Below, one piece after another: positions 1 through 9,831 of a DNA stretch of 62,228 nt; the first letter of the stretch is position 1, and each line of letters starts with the position of its first letter. This DNA is from Hylemonella sp. (lineage in GTDB: Bacteria; Pseudomonadota; Gammaproteobacteria; Burkholderiales; Burkholderiaceae_C), in the NCBI GenBank assembly GCA_030680575.1, contig JAUXVI010000018.1:1-62228 (forward strand). Reading direction: 5' to 3'. Position numbers and translations under genes: made by a program. Below the pieces are notes generated by a model, which saw nothing but the letters and a program-made list of their open reading frames with translations, was not told the origin of the DNA and made no database searches.

Positions 1-1992
1 CGCCCCAGTGGTCACGCCCGCGGTGCCGGTGAGGCTGATGCTGCCGCCCGCGCCACCGCCTTGGCCGGCACCACTGCCGGCGCTGCCGCTGGCCGTGATG
101 GCACCAGTGCTCACCGTCGTGCCGCTGATGCTCACCGAGCCGGCATTACGCCCCGCAGTGCCCGCGCTCGCCGTCCCGCCATTAGCGGTGATGGCGCCCA
201 CCAGATTCACGACGTTGCTGGCGGTGATCTGCACGTTGCCGGCATTGGCATTGCCCGCGCCGGTGGCGCTGATGGTGCCTGCCGAGGTGCTGGTGATGCT
301 GGCGCCCGACAGCGTGATGCCGCCGGCCTGTGCCGTCACGGCCGCATTCAGGGCCAATGCGCCGGCGCCGCTGGCGTCGGCATCCGCCTTCAGGTTGATG
401 GCGCCCGCCCCCGATGTCCTCAGGGCGGCGTTGATGTTGATGTTGTTGTCAGCCTCGAAACTGACGCTCTTGCCGGCGGTAGCGGTAAACGCGCTGCTGA
501 GCGTGATGTCGTTGCTGGCCTGCAGCGTGATGTTGCCGGCCACGGCGTTCAGGGTGGCGACCGACACCGTCTGCGTGCTGCCCGCCTGGGCGGCAAAGGT
601 GCTGACGTCGGCATAGCTGGCCGCGCCGCTGCTGCTGACGATGATGTTCAGGGGATCGAGCAGCAAGGTGCCGGCCTGGCCTTGCGCGGCACTCAGGTCG
701 GCCGCGCCCTCGAAGGCCAGCGACTGCTTGCCCGACACCTCGGCAAAACCGCCATCACCGCCCTGGGCGCCGCCGGTCGCCTTGACCGTGCCGTAGAAGC
801 CGGTGGCCTGGTCCGACCACACCACCACCTTGCCGCCCTTGCCGCTGTTCAGGGCGCTGGCGTCGATGACGGCATCTGGTGCCACCAACGTCAGCGTGGC
901 GTTCTGCTCCGGGCCCCGGCCCTGGTAGTTGCCGCCCACCAGCACCGTGCCGCCACCAGCCTGGCCGCTGGCGTCGATGCGGGCACCGCCCTCCAGCACC
1001 ACCGTGTCACCCAGCACCTTGACCGTGCCGCCTTGCTGTCCCGGCGCCGCACCGCTGGCATCCAGCGTGCCAGCCACGCGGGTGAGACCACTGTCGCCGC
1101 CGCTGAGCACAATGAGACCGTTGCGTTCAGTGGCCGACGTGGCGCGGATCACGCCGCTGTGGTTCACCACCGTGGCCAGGGCATCGCCCAGGGCACGCGC
1201 GGCCATCACGACCTGCCCGCCATCGGCCACGATCACGCCGCTGTTCGCCGCAGCGGCGTTGACGGCCGCAGCATCGACGGAGAACTTCACCAGGCCGTCG
1301 CCCGACGGGTCGAGCGTGACGCGCTCACCTGCCGCCAGGGCCACCGAGCCCACGCTCGCCGTGATGCGGCCGGTGTTGCTCACCTGGGCCCCCAGCAGCG
1401 CCACATACCCGCCACGCGCCGCCTACAGGCTGCCGTGGTTGACCACGCTGCCGCCACCGCTGCCACTGAAAATGTAGCGACCGGCGGAAAAGTCCTCATT
1501 GCTGATGGCCAGACTGGAGGCCACCAGCCCGCCCACATTGACCTGTGCCGTCGGCGCGAACATCACGCCGGCCGGATTGACCAGGAACACCTGACCATTG
1601 GCGCTGAGCGAGCCGTAGATCGCCGTCGGGTCCTGCCCGATCACGCGGTTGAGCGCCACGGCCGCCGCGTTCGGCTGCACGAACTGCACCGACTGCCCGG
1701 CCCCGATGTTGAAGTTCTGCCAGTTCAGGATGGCCTTCTGGCTGCCCTGGGTGATCACCATGGACTGGGCGTTCGGCGCGCTGGCACTGGCCTGGCCCGA
1801 CACCACTTCCATGCCGTTGGGCAGTGCCAAGCTCTGGCCAGCGTAAGGCGCCAGCAAGGCCAGCAGCAGGCGCGGCAGCCAGCGCCCCTGGCCAATGCGG
1901 TAGGTGGCCGTCAGCTTGCGCGACAGGCGCACCACCACCGTACGCACCGTGCCGGCGCGCCGTTGTCTGGGGTGGGAGTTCTGCCGCGTCAT
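1..1992 (-). pseudogene. TpsA filamentous-haemagglutinin-type exoprotein, interrupted by an in-frame TAG and cut by the window edge
   Basis: Secreted partner of a two-partner secretion system, expected to cross the outer membrane through the TpsB encoded just upstream. From an ATG at 1992 there are 189 codons: a basic, extended signal region (about residues 1-50) and a TPS/haemagglutination-activity domain with motifs such as NWQNFNIG, NRVIG and FLVNPAGVMF. Translation ends at TAG (1423-1425) after NHGSL. The same frame then continues without a stop to base 1, about 474 more codons, starting AARGGYVALLG, which is the usual continuation of this domain, and running into Ala/Gly/Thr-rich beta-helix repeats. 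Most simply a CAG-to-TAG change (Gln to amber). The gene starts 13 bases after the tpsB stop. It is a recent pseudogene, a suppressed codon or a sequencing error; the full protein extends beyond the window. Confidence 0.85.
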
Positions 1993-2005
1993 CGTCGTTC
2001 TGCTT

Positions 2006-3799
2006 TTACAGCCACTTCTGCGCCGTGACCCAGACGCGCGGGGCGTGGTCGGTGTCACCGGTGGTCGGCAGCGCCGCGGTGGTGCGCCAGGCCAGGTGCG
2101 CACTGAGACGAAACCGGTTGATGCGCCCGGCCAGCACGCCGAGGCCAGCGGCGCCCAGCACCTGCTGATTGCTCGTCGTGGTGATGCCGGCACTGTCCTG
2201 GTGGAACTGGATCACGCCATGGTCGTAGAACGCGACCAGGCTGACCGGCTCGCCGGCCAGCGCGACGGGCGCCGGCAATTGACGCCGGTACTCGAGGTTG
2301 ATGAGCGTGCCACTGTCGCCCACGCCCTCGCCGACCGGGTAACCACGTACGCCGTTGGGCCCGCCCAGTGACATCTTCTCGGCCGAAGCGAGGTTCTTGA
2401 ACGCCTGCTGGCTTTGCAGGTTCAGATGCAGACTCGTCTGACGGTCGACATAGTCAACGCGCTGGTACTCCAGGTTGAGCTTGGCAAAGTCGCCGACCGC
2501 CCGTTCGCCGCCGCGGCCCTGGTCGATGGCTTCGGTGGCGGCATCCATGGCCAGGCGGCCTGCGGTCCAGGTCAGGGCGTAGCTGCTGAAGCTGCCGGTG
2601 CCGATCAGCGCATCGACATAGTTGCCCAGCACCCCGAGCCGGGCCGCCGTGATCTGCCGCTCGCTGTTGTTGAAGGGCGTGCTCACCCGGTCTTCGAAAC
2701 GCTTGTGCTCCACACTTGCGACGCCATACAGATTGTTCTGTCGTGCCCGGACCATGGGATGTGACAGCGACACGCCCACGATGTCGGCCTTGCCGTTCGC
2801 GCCAAGTGCCGCAAACTGCCGCCCCAAAGCGTAGCGGGTATGGGCCGCGTTGAGGGCCAAGCGTGTCCCGACAGCCCCTACCGGCAAGGTGTAGTTCAAA
2901 CGGTAGAGCTGGCTGCCGCCAGCCTCGCCCTGTTGCAGACGCGCACTGAAGACGTCGCCGCGCCCCAGGGCATTGCTGACATTGATATCGGCATACGCCT
3001 GCCCCACGGCGACCGAGCCCGAGCCGTGGTTGTTGACGCCGACAGCACCGTCCACGCGTGTGCCTTGCGAACGGATCGTCACCGTCACGTCCGCATCGCC
3101 CAGTTTTTCACCTGGTTCAACGCTGGCACTGGCCTCGATGCCGGCCAGATCGCGCAGCAGGAGTACGGGTTTGTCGAGCAGGTACTCCGTGATCAGCATG
3201 CCAGGCTGCAGGTTGTGCGCCACCACACGCTGCGCATAGGACGCCGAGCCATGCGTCTCATCGAGCTGGACACGCACCCGGCCAACCCGGGCCTCGATCA
3301 CGGCAAAGGTCACCACGCCGCCTTCCGCCTGCAACACTTGTTCAGGCAGGTAGACCTCCGTCAGCAGGTAACCCTGCTGTCGGTAGTACTCGGCAAGTTT
3401 GCTGGCCAGCACGTTGAGCCCGGTGAGCGTGGTGGCTTGTCCCACGGCGTCCGTCAGCTGCTTGGCGAGGTGCGCCTGGTCAAAAACCGTGTTGCCGACA
3501 AAACGAAACGCCTGGGGCGTGATCCGTTGCGGCAACGGCGCAATCGGTATCGGCGAAAGTTGCGGCAGGATAATGGCGGGTGAGCCCGGCTCGGGCAACT
3601 GGGGGAGTTGGCTTTGCGGTTCTTGCAGGGAGCCAGCATCCGGCCTTGGCGCCTGCTGTGCCATTGCCTCCACCATTCCCAACGAGATCAGCAGCGACAG
3701 GATGCTGCGCTGCAGAGTCAACGAACCCACGTACTTCAAGCAAGCCTTTTTGTGTCTTTTGATGCCTGTGCTTTGATTTGTTGGCACCAAAAATGGCAC
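2006..3799 (-). CDS. TpsB outer-membrane transporter, ShlB/FhaC/HecB family
   Basis: Outer-membrane beta-barrel of the Omp85/TpsB superfamily that secretes the downstream TpsA protein. The 597-residue frame shows a hydrophobic signal segment ending near AMAQQ, a Pro-rich linker, POTRA-type domains (AFRFVGNTVF near residue 95; YYRQQGYLLTEVYLP near residue 145) and a long barrel region with the lid-loop signature GVRGYPVGE near residue 485. The length fits the family (550-600). The start is uncertain: GTG at 3799 leaves a long basic leader, while a TTG near 3739 would give a more ordinary signal peptide. It forms an operon with tpsA. Transporter genes of this type are commonly intact even where the exoprotein has decayed. 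Confidence 0.9.
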   Translation of the reverse strand: MPFLVPTNQSTGIKRHKKACLKYVGSLTLQRSILSLLISLGMVEAMAQQAPRPDAGSLQEPQSQLPQLPEPGSPAIILPQLSPIPIAPLPQRITPQAFRFVGNTVFDQAHLAKQLTDAVGQATTLTGLNVLASKLAEYYRQQGYLLTEVYLPEQVLQAEGGVVTFAVIEARVGRVRVQLDETHGSASYAQRVVAHNLQPGMLITEYLLDKPVLLLRDLAGIEASASVEPGEKLGDADVTVTIRSQGTRVDGAVGVNNHGSGSVAVGQAYADINVSNALGRGDVFSARLQQGEAGGSQLYRLNYTLPVGAVGTRLALNAAHTRYALGRQFAALGANGKADIVGVSLSHPMVRARQNNLYGVASVEHKRFEDRVSTPFNNSERQITAARLGVLGNYVDALIGTGSFSSYALTWTAGRLAMDAATEAIDQGRGGERAVGDFAKLNLEYQRVDYVDRQTSLHLNLQSQQAFKNLASAEKMSLGGPNGVRGYPVGEGVGDSGTLINLEYRRQLPAPVALAGEPVSLVAFYDHGVIQFHQDSAGITTTSNQQVLGAAGLGVLAGRINRFRLSAHLAWRTTAALPTTGDTDHAPRVWVTAQKWL

Positions 3800-4125
3800 A
3801 CGGTCGCCCTTAAGACTCCATGTGTCCGCCTTCCCCAGGGTTTGAATTGTCCCTTTTTCCGCATGAATTCACGACTTTTTGCTATGAACTCGTGAGCAAT
3901 TAACAACATCTTCTCTCGTCATTTGAGCACGATCAAATAGTTTTTGCGTAATAAATCACATTTATCACATATATCCTGCTTGGCTGCTTGGTCTTGCGGG
4001 GAACCGCACGCCTCTTTGTTGCATTTTTCTCAGCGGCAAGGACTTGTCAGGCCTGAAACATCACGCGCTTCTGCCAGTTGTGGACAATCGCTAGCGAACA
4101 CCTTCTTCCGGGAACCCCGATCACC
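3800..4125. other. Divergent intergenic region, AT-rich
   Basis: This 326-base gap separates tpsB (leftward) from pepP (rightward). Its middle part (about 3890-3990) is clearly richer in A and T than the surroundings, as expected for divergent promoters. I see no RNA gene, no clear terminator and no conserved small ORF. Exact promoter boxes cannot be assigned with confidence. Confidence 0.5.
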
Positions 4126-5511
4126 ATGTCCACGTCCATGTACCTGCAACGTCGCCACCGGCTTGCCCAGCAACTGGGCGCCGATGGCATCGCCATCATC
4201 CCGACGGCGCCAGAACACCTGCGCAACCGCGACAGCGAGTTCCTGTTCCGCTTTGACAGCTACTTCCATTACCTGAGCGGATTTGGCGAACCCAATGCCT
4301 GGCTGGTCATCACCAGCGACGGCCACACCACGCTGTTCTGCCAGCCGAAAGACCTGGAGCGCGAGATCTGGGACGGCATCCGCCTCGGCCCCGAAGCGGC
4401 GCCGGCCACGCTGGGCGTGGATGCGGCCTTTGCCGTGACGGAACTGGAGCAGCGTCTGCCGAAACTGCTGGAGAACAAGGCCACGGTCTGGTACCCGTTT
4501 GCCACCCACCAGGGGCTGGAAGGCCGCATTGACGGCTGGTTGAAATCGGTGCGTGCACGGGCGCGTTTTGGCGCCCTGTGCCCCGACACCCAGCGCGACC
4601 TGTGCAGCGTCCTGGACGAGATGCGCCTGATCAAGGACGCCCATGAGCAGGCCGTGATGCGCCGTGCTGCGCAGATCAGCGCCGGCGCCCACATCCGCGC
4701 CATGCAGCTGTCGGCGCGCATGCTGCGCCAAGGAGAGGACGTGCGCGAGTACCACCTCGACGCCGAACTGCTGCACGAATTCCGTCGCCACGGTTCGCAA
4801 TACCCGGCCTACGGCTCCATCGTCGCCGCTGGCGCCAACGCCTGCGTGCTGCATTACCGCGCTGACGACGCGCCGATCCGTGGTGGCGAGCTGGTGCTGA
4901 TCGACGCTGGTTGCGAACTTGACGGTTACGCCAGCGACATCACCCGCACCTTCCCGGCCAACGGCAAGTTCAGCGGACCGCAACGCGCGCTGTACGACCT
5001 GGTGCTGGCGTCCCAGAACGCCTCGGTGGCGGCCACCAAGGCCGGCGCCCGCTTCACCGACCCGCACGAGGCGACCGTCAAGGTGCTGACGCAAGGCATG
5101 CTGGACCTCGGCCTGCTGGACAAGAACCAGGTCGGTACGCTGGAAGACGCGATCCACCACCGTCACTACTTTGCCCACTACATGCACCGCACCAGCCACT
5201 GGCTGGGCATGGACGTGCATGACTGCGGCAGCTATGTGGAACCTTCCGAGCTCGGCGAGGTGAGTTCGCGACACGATCCGGTTTCCGGTGAGGTCATCCA
5301 GAACCGCCCCAGCCGCATCCTGCGCCCCGGCATGGTCCTGACCCTTGAACCGGGACTCTACGTGCGGCCGAGCGACCATATCCCACGCGAGTTCTGGAAC
5401 ATCGGCATCCGCATCGAGGACGACGCCATCGTCACCGACAATGGCTGCGAACTGATTTCACGCGATGTACCGGTCGACGCTGACGAAATTGAAACCCTGA
5501 TGCGCAACTAG
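4126..5511 (+). CDS. pepP: Xaa-Pro aminopeptidase (aminopeptidase P), M24B family
   Basis: Cytosolic metallopeptidase that removes an N-terminal residue preceding proline. The 461-residue protein has the aminopeptidase P N-terminal domain (SEFLFRFDSYFHYLSGF) and a C-terminal pita-bread fold with the expected dinuclear metal ligands: Asp in LIDAGCELDGY, Asp in SDITRTF, His in HYMHRTSHWLG, Glu in TLEPGLYV and Glu in IRIEDDAIVT. The length matches the E. coli enzyme. The start at 4126 (MSTSMYLQ) is chosen because the region upstream has no family similarity; ATG at 4138 is an alternative. The phosphonate-type binding protein follows after 17 bases, so the two may be cotranscribed, but no functional link is obvious. 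Confidence 0.95.
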   Translation: MSTSMYLQRRHRLAQQLGADGIAIIPTAPEHLRNRDSEFLFRFDSYFHYLSGFGEPNAWLVITSDGHTTLFCQPKDLEREIWDGIRLGPEAAPATLGVDAAFAVTELEQRLPKLLENKATVWYPFATHQGLEGRIDGWLKSVRARARFGALCPDTQRDLCSVLDEMRLIKDAHEQAVMRRAAQISAGAHIRAMQLSARMLRQGEDVREYHLDAELLHEFRRHGSQYPAYGSIVAAGANACVLHYRADDAPIRGGELVLIDAGCELDGYASDITRTFPANGKFSGPQRALYDLVLASQNASVAATKAGARFTDPHEATVKVLTQGMLDLGLLDKNQVGTLEDAIHHRHYFAHYMHRTSHWLGMDVHDCGSYVEPSELGEVSSRHDPVSGEVIQNRPSRILRPGMVLTLEPGLYVRPSDHIPREFWNIGIRIEDDAIVTDNGCELISRDVPVDADEIETLMRN

Positions 5512-5528
5512 CGTGAACAGGCCCTAAC

Positions 5529-6365
5529 ATGAAGCTTATGCCCTACCTTTCTTCTCTTCGCGCCTTGTTGTTAACCGCCAGCCTGCTGCTGCTTGGCAGC
5601 CAGGCCCACGCGCAAGCCCCGCTGGTGATGGCCATCAGCGAGGGCACCTCCGGTGGCCTCGATCACGCCCAGGTCATTGCCAAATACCAGGGTCTGGCCA
5701 ATGTGATTGGCGGCGCGCTGAAGCTCAAGGTCAACGTGGTGTTCGCACGCGAGTTCTCCAGCCTGGAGTCCGGTATGAAAAGCGGCCGTTTCGACTTTGT
5801 GATGGCACGACCGAGCGACTACCCGGCGCGGGCCATGCGCGACGATGGCTACAGCTATGTCGCCAGTGCCAAACCGGACGGTCACTGCCTTATCATCGTG
5901 CCCAAGAACTCTGCCATCACCCAACTTGACATGGCCCACGGCAAACGCTTGGCCATGCCGGAGCAAGTCTCTTACATGTCCCGTTTTTGTCGGGCCGAGT
6001 TGCGCGACCGCGGCTTTGACCTGACGCGCGAGAAGGTGCAGTATGTCCGTGAGCAGGCCGCGGTCGGCTTCTTTCTTGAGAACCAGTTCGCCGATGTCGG
6101 CGCCATTGCCTCTTATTCCGGCCTGGCCAAGAAGCTGGAGAAAGACGGCTTTCGTCTGTTGCACAAGAGTGTGGCCCAACCTTATTTTCCTTTGGTGGCC
6201 AACCGTGCCATCCGTCCAGAGCAGATCAAGGCCATCCAGAAAGACCTACTGGCCTTGTCCTCCAGCGCCGAAGGCGAGGAGATCCTCAAGCGCATTGGTA
6301 TCGACGGCTTTGATACCGGGGCCCAGCAAAGCATGGTTGAGCTCCTGAAATGGCTTGAAAAGTAG
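5529..6365 (+). CDS. PhnD/SsuA-type periplasmic substrate-binding protein
   Basis: A 278-residue protein with a signal peptide (hydrophobic core LLLTASLLLLGSQ, cleavage after AHAQA near residue 29) and a type II periplasmic-binding fold of the PhnD/phosphate-phosphonate family: LDHAQVIAKYQGLANVIG near residue 45, ESGMKSGRFDFVMARPSDYP near residue 80, and FADVGAIASYSGLAKKL near residue 187. No ABC permease or ATPase is next to it, so it is an orphan. It could serve a distant transporter or act as a ligand-sensing protein. The true ligand (phosphate, phosphite, phosphonate or another anion) cannot be read from the sequence. Confidence 0.8.
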   Translation: MKLMPYLSSLRALLLTASLLLLGSQAHAQAPLVMAISEGTSGGLDHAQVIAKYQGLANVIGGALKLKVNVVFAREFSSLESGMKSGRFDFVMARPSDYPARAMRDDGYSYVASAKPDGHCLIIVPKNSAITQLDMAHGKRLAMPEQVSYMSRFCRAELRDRGFDLTREKVQYVREQAAVGFFLENQFADVGAIASYSGLAKKLEKDGFRLLHKSVAQPYFPLVANRAIRPEQIKAIQKDLLALSSSAEGEEILKRIGIDGFDTGAQQSMVELLKWLEK

Positions 6366-6428
6366 CGCAGCCGGCCTTCGCCCGCGGTTTCTGCCGGCCG
6401 CAGCCCCCAGCTCAACCTATCTCCCTGT

Positions 6429-6457
6429 TTGACAAAAGCAATTGGCTTTTTTGATAG
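6429..6457 (+). promoter_or_regulatory. Possible sigma-70 promoter for the DUF2061 gene
   Basis: TTGACA (6429-6434) is followed after 17 bases by TGATAG (6452-6457), a perfect -35 box with a weak -10 box, about 55 bases upstream of the start at 6512. A short TTGGCT/AGCCAA inverted repeat overlaps the spacer and -10 box. Confidence 0.4.
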
Positions 6458-6511
6458 CCAAAAACTACCATAAGCCTAAATCACATTGCTTCCAACCAAA
6501 CGAGGTTCATC

Positions 6512-6757
6512 ATGGCCAACTTTGCCCGCGCCAACCTGGCAACGCTCAAAAAAACAGCGAGTTATTACGTCGTCCACATCACGGTGGCTGCTTTCGTGGC
6601 TTACGCGGTCACAGGCGACCTGCTCATGTCGTTCACCCTGAGCCTGCTGGAGCCCACCGTACAAGCCGTGGCGTTCTTCTGCCATGAAAAGGTCTGGGAG
6701 CGCTGGGGAAACACCCACGCAGCAAGCCGTGCCAAAGCGGCCTCTGCTTTGACGTGA
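6512..6757 (+). CDS. DUF2061 family small membrane protein
   Basis: An 81-residue protein with two membrane segments. It matches my recollection of the DUF2061 pattern: [24 protein letters not shown], then [20 protein letters not shown] (each quoted stretch is a single motif of the family). The ATG at 6512 follows a purine-rich stretch (ACGAGG) and gives the usual family N-terminus. It is a single gene between the binding protein and maeB. DUF2061 proteins have no established function; in some bacteria they sit beside sulfate assimilation or stress genes, which is not the case here. Confidence 0.8.
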   Translation: MANFARANLATLKKTASYYVVHITVAAFVAYAVTGDLLMSFTLSLLEPTVQAVAFFCHEKVWERWGNTHAASRAKAASALT

Positions 6758-6937
6758 AGCCGGCTCGCTTGCCTTTTGTCATTCGTGCGTAAAAGTAAAA
6801 AGCGAGCGACCCGTTTGCATGAATTGCATGCGCCGACCTGACACTTTCGAGGTCTACAATGCCAAGCCTTACAGAAGCTGACGGATTGGCTCACGATTTG
6901 CTTTTTCCGCCAACCTGGTTGCAGCAGGAGACGATGC

Positions 6938-9244
6938 ATGTCCAACACGACCCAAAAGTCGAACGATAAACGCGATGAGTTGCGCCGCGCCGCGCTTGAG
7001 TACCACGAATTCCCCACCCCCGGCAAGATTTCCATTGCTCCCACCAAGCAGCTGGTGAACCAGCACGACCTTGGGCTGGCGTATACCCCCGGTGTCGCTG
7101 CGCCCTGTGAGGAAATCGTCAAGGATCCGGCGGCGGCCTTCAAGTACACGCGCCGTGGCAACCTCGTCGGTGTGGTCACCAACGGTACGGCCGTGCTGGG
7201 TCTGGGTGATATCGGCCCGCTGGCCGGCAAGCCGGTGATGGAAGGCAAGGCGGTTCTGTTCAAGAAGTTTTCCGGCATCGATGTCTTTGACATCGAGATC
7301 AACGAGAAAGACCCGGAGAAACTGGTCGAGATCATCGCTGCCCTGGAGCCCACTTTCGGCGGCATCAACCTCGAAGACATCAAGGCCCCGGACTGCTTCT
7401 ACATCGAACGCAAGCTGCGCGAGCGCATGAAGATTCCGGTCTTCCACGACGATCAGCACGGCACGGCCATCACCGTCGGCGCGGCCATCCTCAACGCCCT
7501 CAAGGTCGCCGGCAAGGATCCGAAGGAGATCAAGCTCGTCACCTCCGGCGCCGGTGCGGCAGCCCTGGCTTGCCTGGGCCTGCTGGTGAAACTGGGCATC
7601 CCGCGCAAGAACATCTGGGTCACGGACCTGGCCGGTGTGGTCTACGAAGGTCGCACCGAGTTGATGGACGAGGACAAGATCCAGTACGCCCAGAAAACGA
7701 GCGCCCGGAAGCTTTCCGAAGTCATCGAAGGCGCTGACCTGTTCCTTGGTCTGTCGGCCGGCGGCGTGCTCAAGCCCGAGATGGTCAAGAAGATGGCGGC
7801 CAGGCCCATCATCTTTGCACTGGCCAACCCGACGCCGGAAATCACACCGGAAGAAGTCCGGCTCGTGCGCGATGACGCCATCATGGCCACCGGCCGCTCC
7901 GATTACCCGAACCAGGTCAACAACGTCCTGTGCTTTCCCTACATCTTCCGGGGTGCGCTGGACGCTGGCGCGTCGACCATCACGATGGAAATGGAAATCG
8001 CGGCAGTTCACGCGATCGCCGAGCTGGCGCAGGCCGAGCAGAGTGAGGTGGTGGCCGCGGCGTATGCCGGTGAGAAGCTGGCCTTCGGCCCGGACTACCT
8101 GATCCCCAAGCCGTTTGATCCGCGCCTGATGATCAAGATCGCCCCTGCGGTGGCGAAAGCGGCTGCCGACAGCGGCGTGGCACTGCGCCCCATTGCCGAC
8201 ATGGATGCCTACCGTGAGAAGCTGGAGAGCTTTGTCTACGCGTCCGGCACCATCATGAAGCCGATCTTCACGGCGGCCAAGAAAGCAGCCAAACGGCGTG
8301 TGGCCTATTCCGAAGGTGAAGACGAACGCGTGCTGCGCGCCGCCCAGATCGTGGTGGACGAAGGCTTGGCTCGCCCCACGCTGATCGGCCGCCCGGCCAT
8401 CATTGCCCAGCGCATCGAGAAATTCGGCCTGCGCCTGAAAGAAGGACAGGATTACGACATCGTCAATGTCGAACAAGATCACCGTTACCGGGATTTCTGG
8501 CAGACCTACCACCGCATGACGGAGCGCAAGGGCGTGACCGTACCGATCGCCAAGATCGAGATGCGCCGGCGCCTGTCCCTGATCGGCGGCATGCTGCTGC
8601 ACAAGGGCGATGTCGACGGTCTGATTTGCGGTACCTGGGGCAATACCGGTCTGCACCTGCAATACATCGACCAGGTCATCGGCAAACGCACCGGCGTCAA
8701 CACCTATGCCTGCATGAACGGCCTGTTGCTGCCGGACCGTCAACTGTTCCTGGTGGACACCCACGTCAACTATGACCCCACGGCAGAACAGCTGGCCGAG
8801 ATCACCGTCATGGCGGCCGAGGAAATGGTGCGTTTCGGCCTGCGTCCCAAGGCCGCCTTGCTGAGCCACTCCAATTTCGGCAGCAGCAACCAACCCAGCG
8901 CGGTCAAAATGCGCCAGACCCTGGATTTGCTGCGTGCGCAAGCGCCCTGGCTGGAAGTGGACGGCGAAATGCATGGCGATGTGGCCCTGGACGGCGCCGC
9001 CCGTGCCACACTCATGCCCCACAGTACGCTGGCTGGCGATGCCAACTTGCTGGTACTGCCCAACCTGGATGCCGCCAACATTGCCTACAACCTGCTCAAG
9101 ACGGCTGCCGGCGGCAACATCGCCATTGGCCCGGTCCTGCTGGGTGCGGCCCAACCGGTGCACATCCTGACGGCCAGCACCACGGTGCGTCGTATCGTAA
9201 ACATGACCGCCCTGACGGTGGCAGACGCCAACGCAGCCCGTTGA
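6938..9244 (+). CDS. maeB: NADP-dependent malic enzyme with C-terminal phosphotransacetylase-like domain
   Basis: Catalyses oxidative decarboxylation of malate to pyruvate, producing NADPH. The 768-residue protein has the large-form layout: malic enzyme N-terminal and NAD(P)-binding domains over about residues 1-430 ([36 protein letters not shown]) and a PTA/PTB-type domain over about residues 440-768 ([35 protein letters not shown]), which in such enzymes is usually regulatory. The ATG at 6938 follows a GGAG-type site (CAGGAGACG). A -10-like TACAAT lies near 6855. It ends in tandem terminators and appears monocistronic. It links TCA-cycle carbon to pyruvate and supplies NADPH, relevant to a polymer-storing organism. 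Confidence 0.95.
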   Translation: MSNTTQKSNDKRDELRRAALEYHEFPTPGKISIAPTKQLVNQHDLGLAYTPGVAAPCEEIVKDPAAAFKYTRRGNLVGVVTNGTAVLGLGDIGPLAGKPVMEGKAVLFKKFSGIDVFDIEINEKDPEKLVEIIAALEPTFGGINLEDIKAPDCFYIERKLRERMKIPVFHDDQHGTAITVGAAILNALKVAGKDPKEIKLVTSGAGAAALACLGLLVKLGIPRKNIWVTDLAGVVYEGRTELMDEDKIQYAQKTSARKLSEVIEGADLFLGLSAGGVLKPEMVKKMAARPIIFALANPTPEITPEEVRLVRDDAIMATGRSDYPNQVNNVLCFPYIFRGALDAGASTITMEMEIAAVHAIAELAQAEQSEVVAAAYAGEKLAFGPDYLIPKPFDPRLMIKIAPAVAKAAADSGVALRPIADMDAYREKLESFVYASGTIMKPIFTAAKKAAKRRVAYSEGEDERVLRAAQIVVDEGLARPTLIGRPAIIAQRIEKFGLRLKEGQDYDIVNVEQDHRYRDFWQTYHRMTERKGVTVPIAKIEMRRRLSLIGGMLLHKGDVDGLICGTWGNTGLHLQYIDQVIGKRTGVNTYACMNGLLLPDRQLFLVDTHVNYDPTAEQLAEITVMAAEEMVRFGLRPKAALLSHSNFGSSNQPSAVKMRQTLDLLRAQAPWLEVDGEMHGDVALDGAARATLMPHSTLAGDANLLVLPNLDAANIAYNLLKTAAGGNIAIGPVLLGAAQPVHILTASTTVRRIVNMTALTVADANAAR

Positions 9245-9251
9245 TCTCAAA

Positions 9252-9283
9252 AGGGCTAGTTGGCACCAACTAGCCCCTCTTTT
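9252..9283 (+). terminator. First of two tandem intrinsic terminators after maeB
   Basis: An inverted repeat, AGGGCTAGTTGG / CCAACTAGCCCCT with a 3-base loop, followed by TCTTTT, directly after the maeB stop codon. Confidence 0.8.
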
Positions 9284-9289
9284 CCATTT

Positions 9290-9329
9290 GCAAGAGGCTG
9301 CTCAAGTTTTGAGCAGCCTCTTGCTTTTT
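9290..9329 (+). terminator. Second tandem intrinsic terminator after maeB
   Basis: A strong 15-bp stem (GCAAGAGGCTGCTCA pairing with TGAGCAGCCTCTTGC) followed by TTTTT. With the first hairpin it isolates maeB from the RNase gene. Confidence 0.88.
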
Positions 9330-9366
9330 GGGACCGAATCAGCGACACTCTCGTTCTTGAACTTTT

Positions 9367-9378
9367 CGGGTTAACCCG
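9367..9378. promoter_or_regulatory. Perfect 12-bp palindrome upstream of the RNase gene
   Basis: CGGGTTAACCCG lies 24 bases before the RNase start codon, just downstream of a -35-like TTGAAC. Its symmetry and position suit an operator, but no cognate regulator can be named. Confidence 0.35.
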
Positions 9379-9401
9379 AGGTTATCAGCGGGTTTTATTT
9401 C

Positions 9402-9794
9402 ATGGCGTATAGCACAGGCTTCAAGTTAGTACTTACTGGCTTTTTGCTTGCCACAGCGTGGGGGGCCCATCTGGCGCAAGCCAAAGGCCCTGCGGTAGCT
9501 GATGCGACCATGACGATCGCGGTTGCGGAATTGCCCCGCCAAGGTGCGGAAACCTACCGCCTGATTCATCAGGGAGGGCCGTTTCCGTATGAGAAAGATG
9601 GCACAGTTTTTGGCAACCGTGAGCGCTTGCTCCCGGCCAACAAACGCGGTTATTACCGCGAGTACACCGTGCCAACGTGGGGCTCGCGCGACCGGGGAGT
9701 TCGCCGGATTGTGTGTGGCGGTGCGCCCAGAACGCCGGATGCTTGTTATTACACGGCCGACCACTATGCGAGTTTTCGCCGGATCGTGCCGTAG
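9402..9794 (+). CDS. Secreted guanyl-specific ribonuclease, N1/T1/barnase family
   Basis: A 130-residue small exported RNase. A signal peptide runs to about residue 27 (hydrophobic LVLTGFLLATAWGA, cleavage after AQA). The mature part carries the family signature GGPFPYEKDGTVFGNRE and candidate catalytic residues at the barnase-equivalent positions: Glu87 (YREYTVP), Arg101/102 (GVRRIVCGG) and His121 (TADHYASF). Two cysteines (about 105 and 115) may form a disulfide. The next gene, 37 bases downstream, encodes a barstar-type inhibitor, as expected for a toxic RNase whose precursor must be neutralised in the cytoplasm. Possible roles are RNA scavenging or a weapon against neighbouring cells; the sequence does not decide. 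Confidence 0.9.
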   Translation: MAYSTGFKLVLTGFLLATAWGAHLAQAKGPAVADATMTIAVAELPRQGAETYRLIHQGGPFPYEKDGTVFGNRERLLPANKRGYYREYTVPTWGSRDRGVRRIVCGGAPRTPDACYYTADHYASFRRIVP

Positions 9795-9831
9795 CTAAAA
9801 AGTTTGTGTTTTTCAAGAAAGTGACGCGGGG

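Noticed and set aside
61..2028. 655-codon open frame on the plus strand opposite tpsA
   Set aside because: It is in codon register with the real gene on the other strand, has Gly/Ala/His/Arg-biased composition and no motif; high GC content keeps the antisense frame open.
4030..5379. 449-codon minus-strand frame opposite pepP
   Set aside because: The plus-strand gene has all metal ligands of aminopeptidase P; the antisense product has shadow composition and no family.
6869..9250. 793-codon minus-strand frame opposite maeB
   Set aside because: Same register as maeB and rich in His/Gln/Asp/Val from reversed codons; not a gene.
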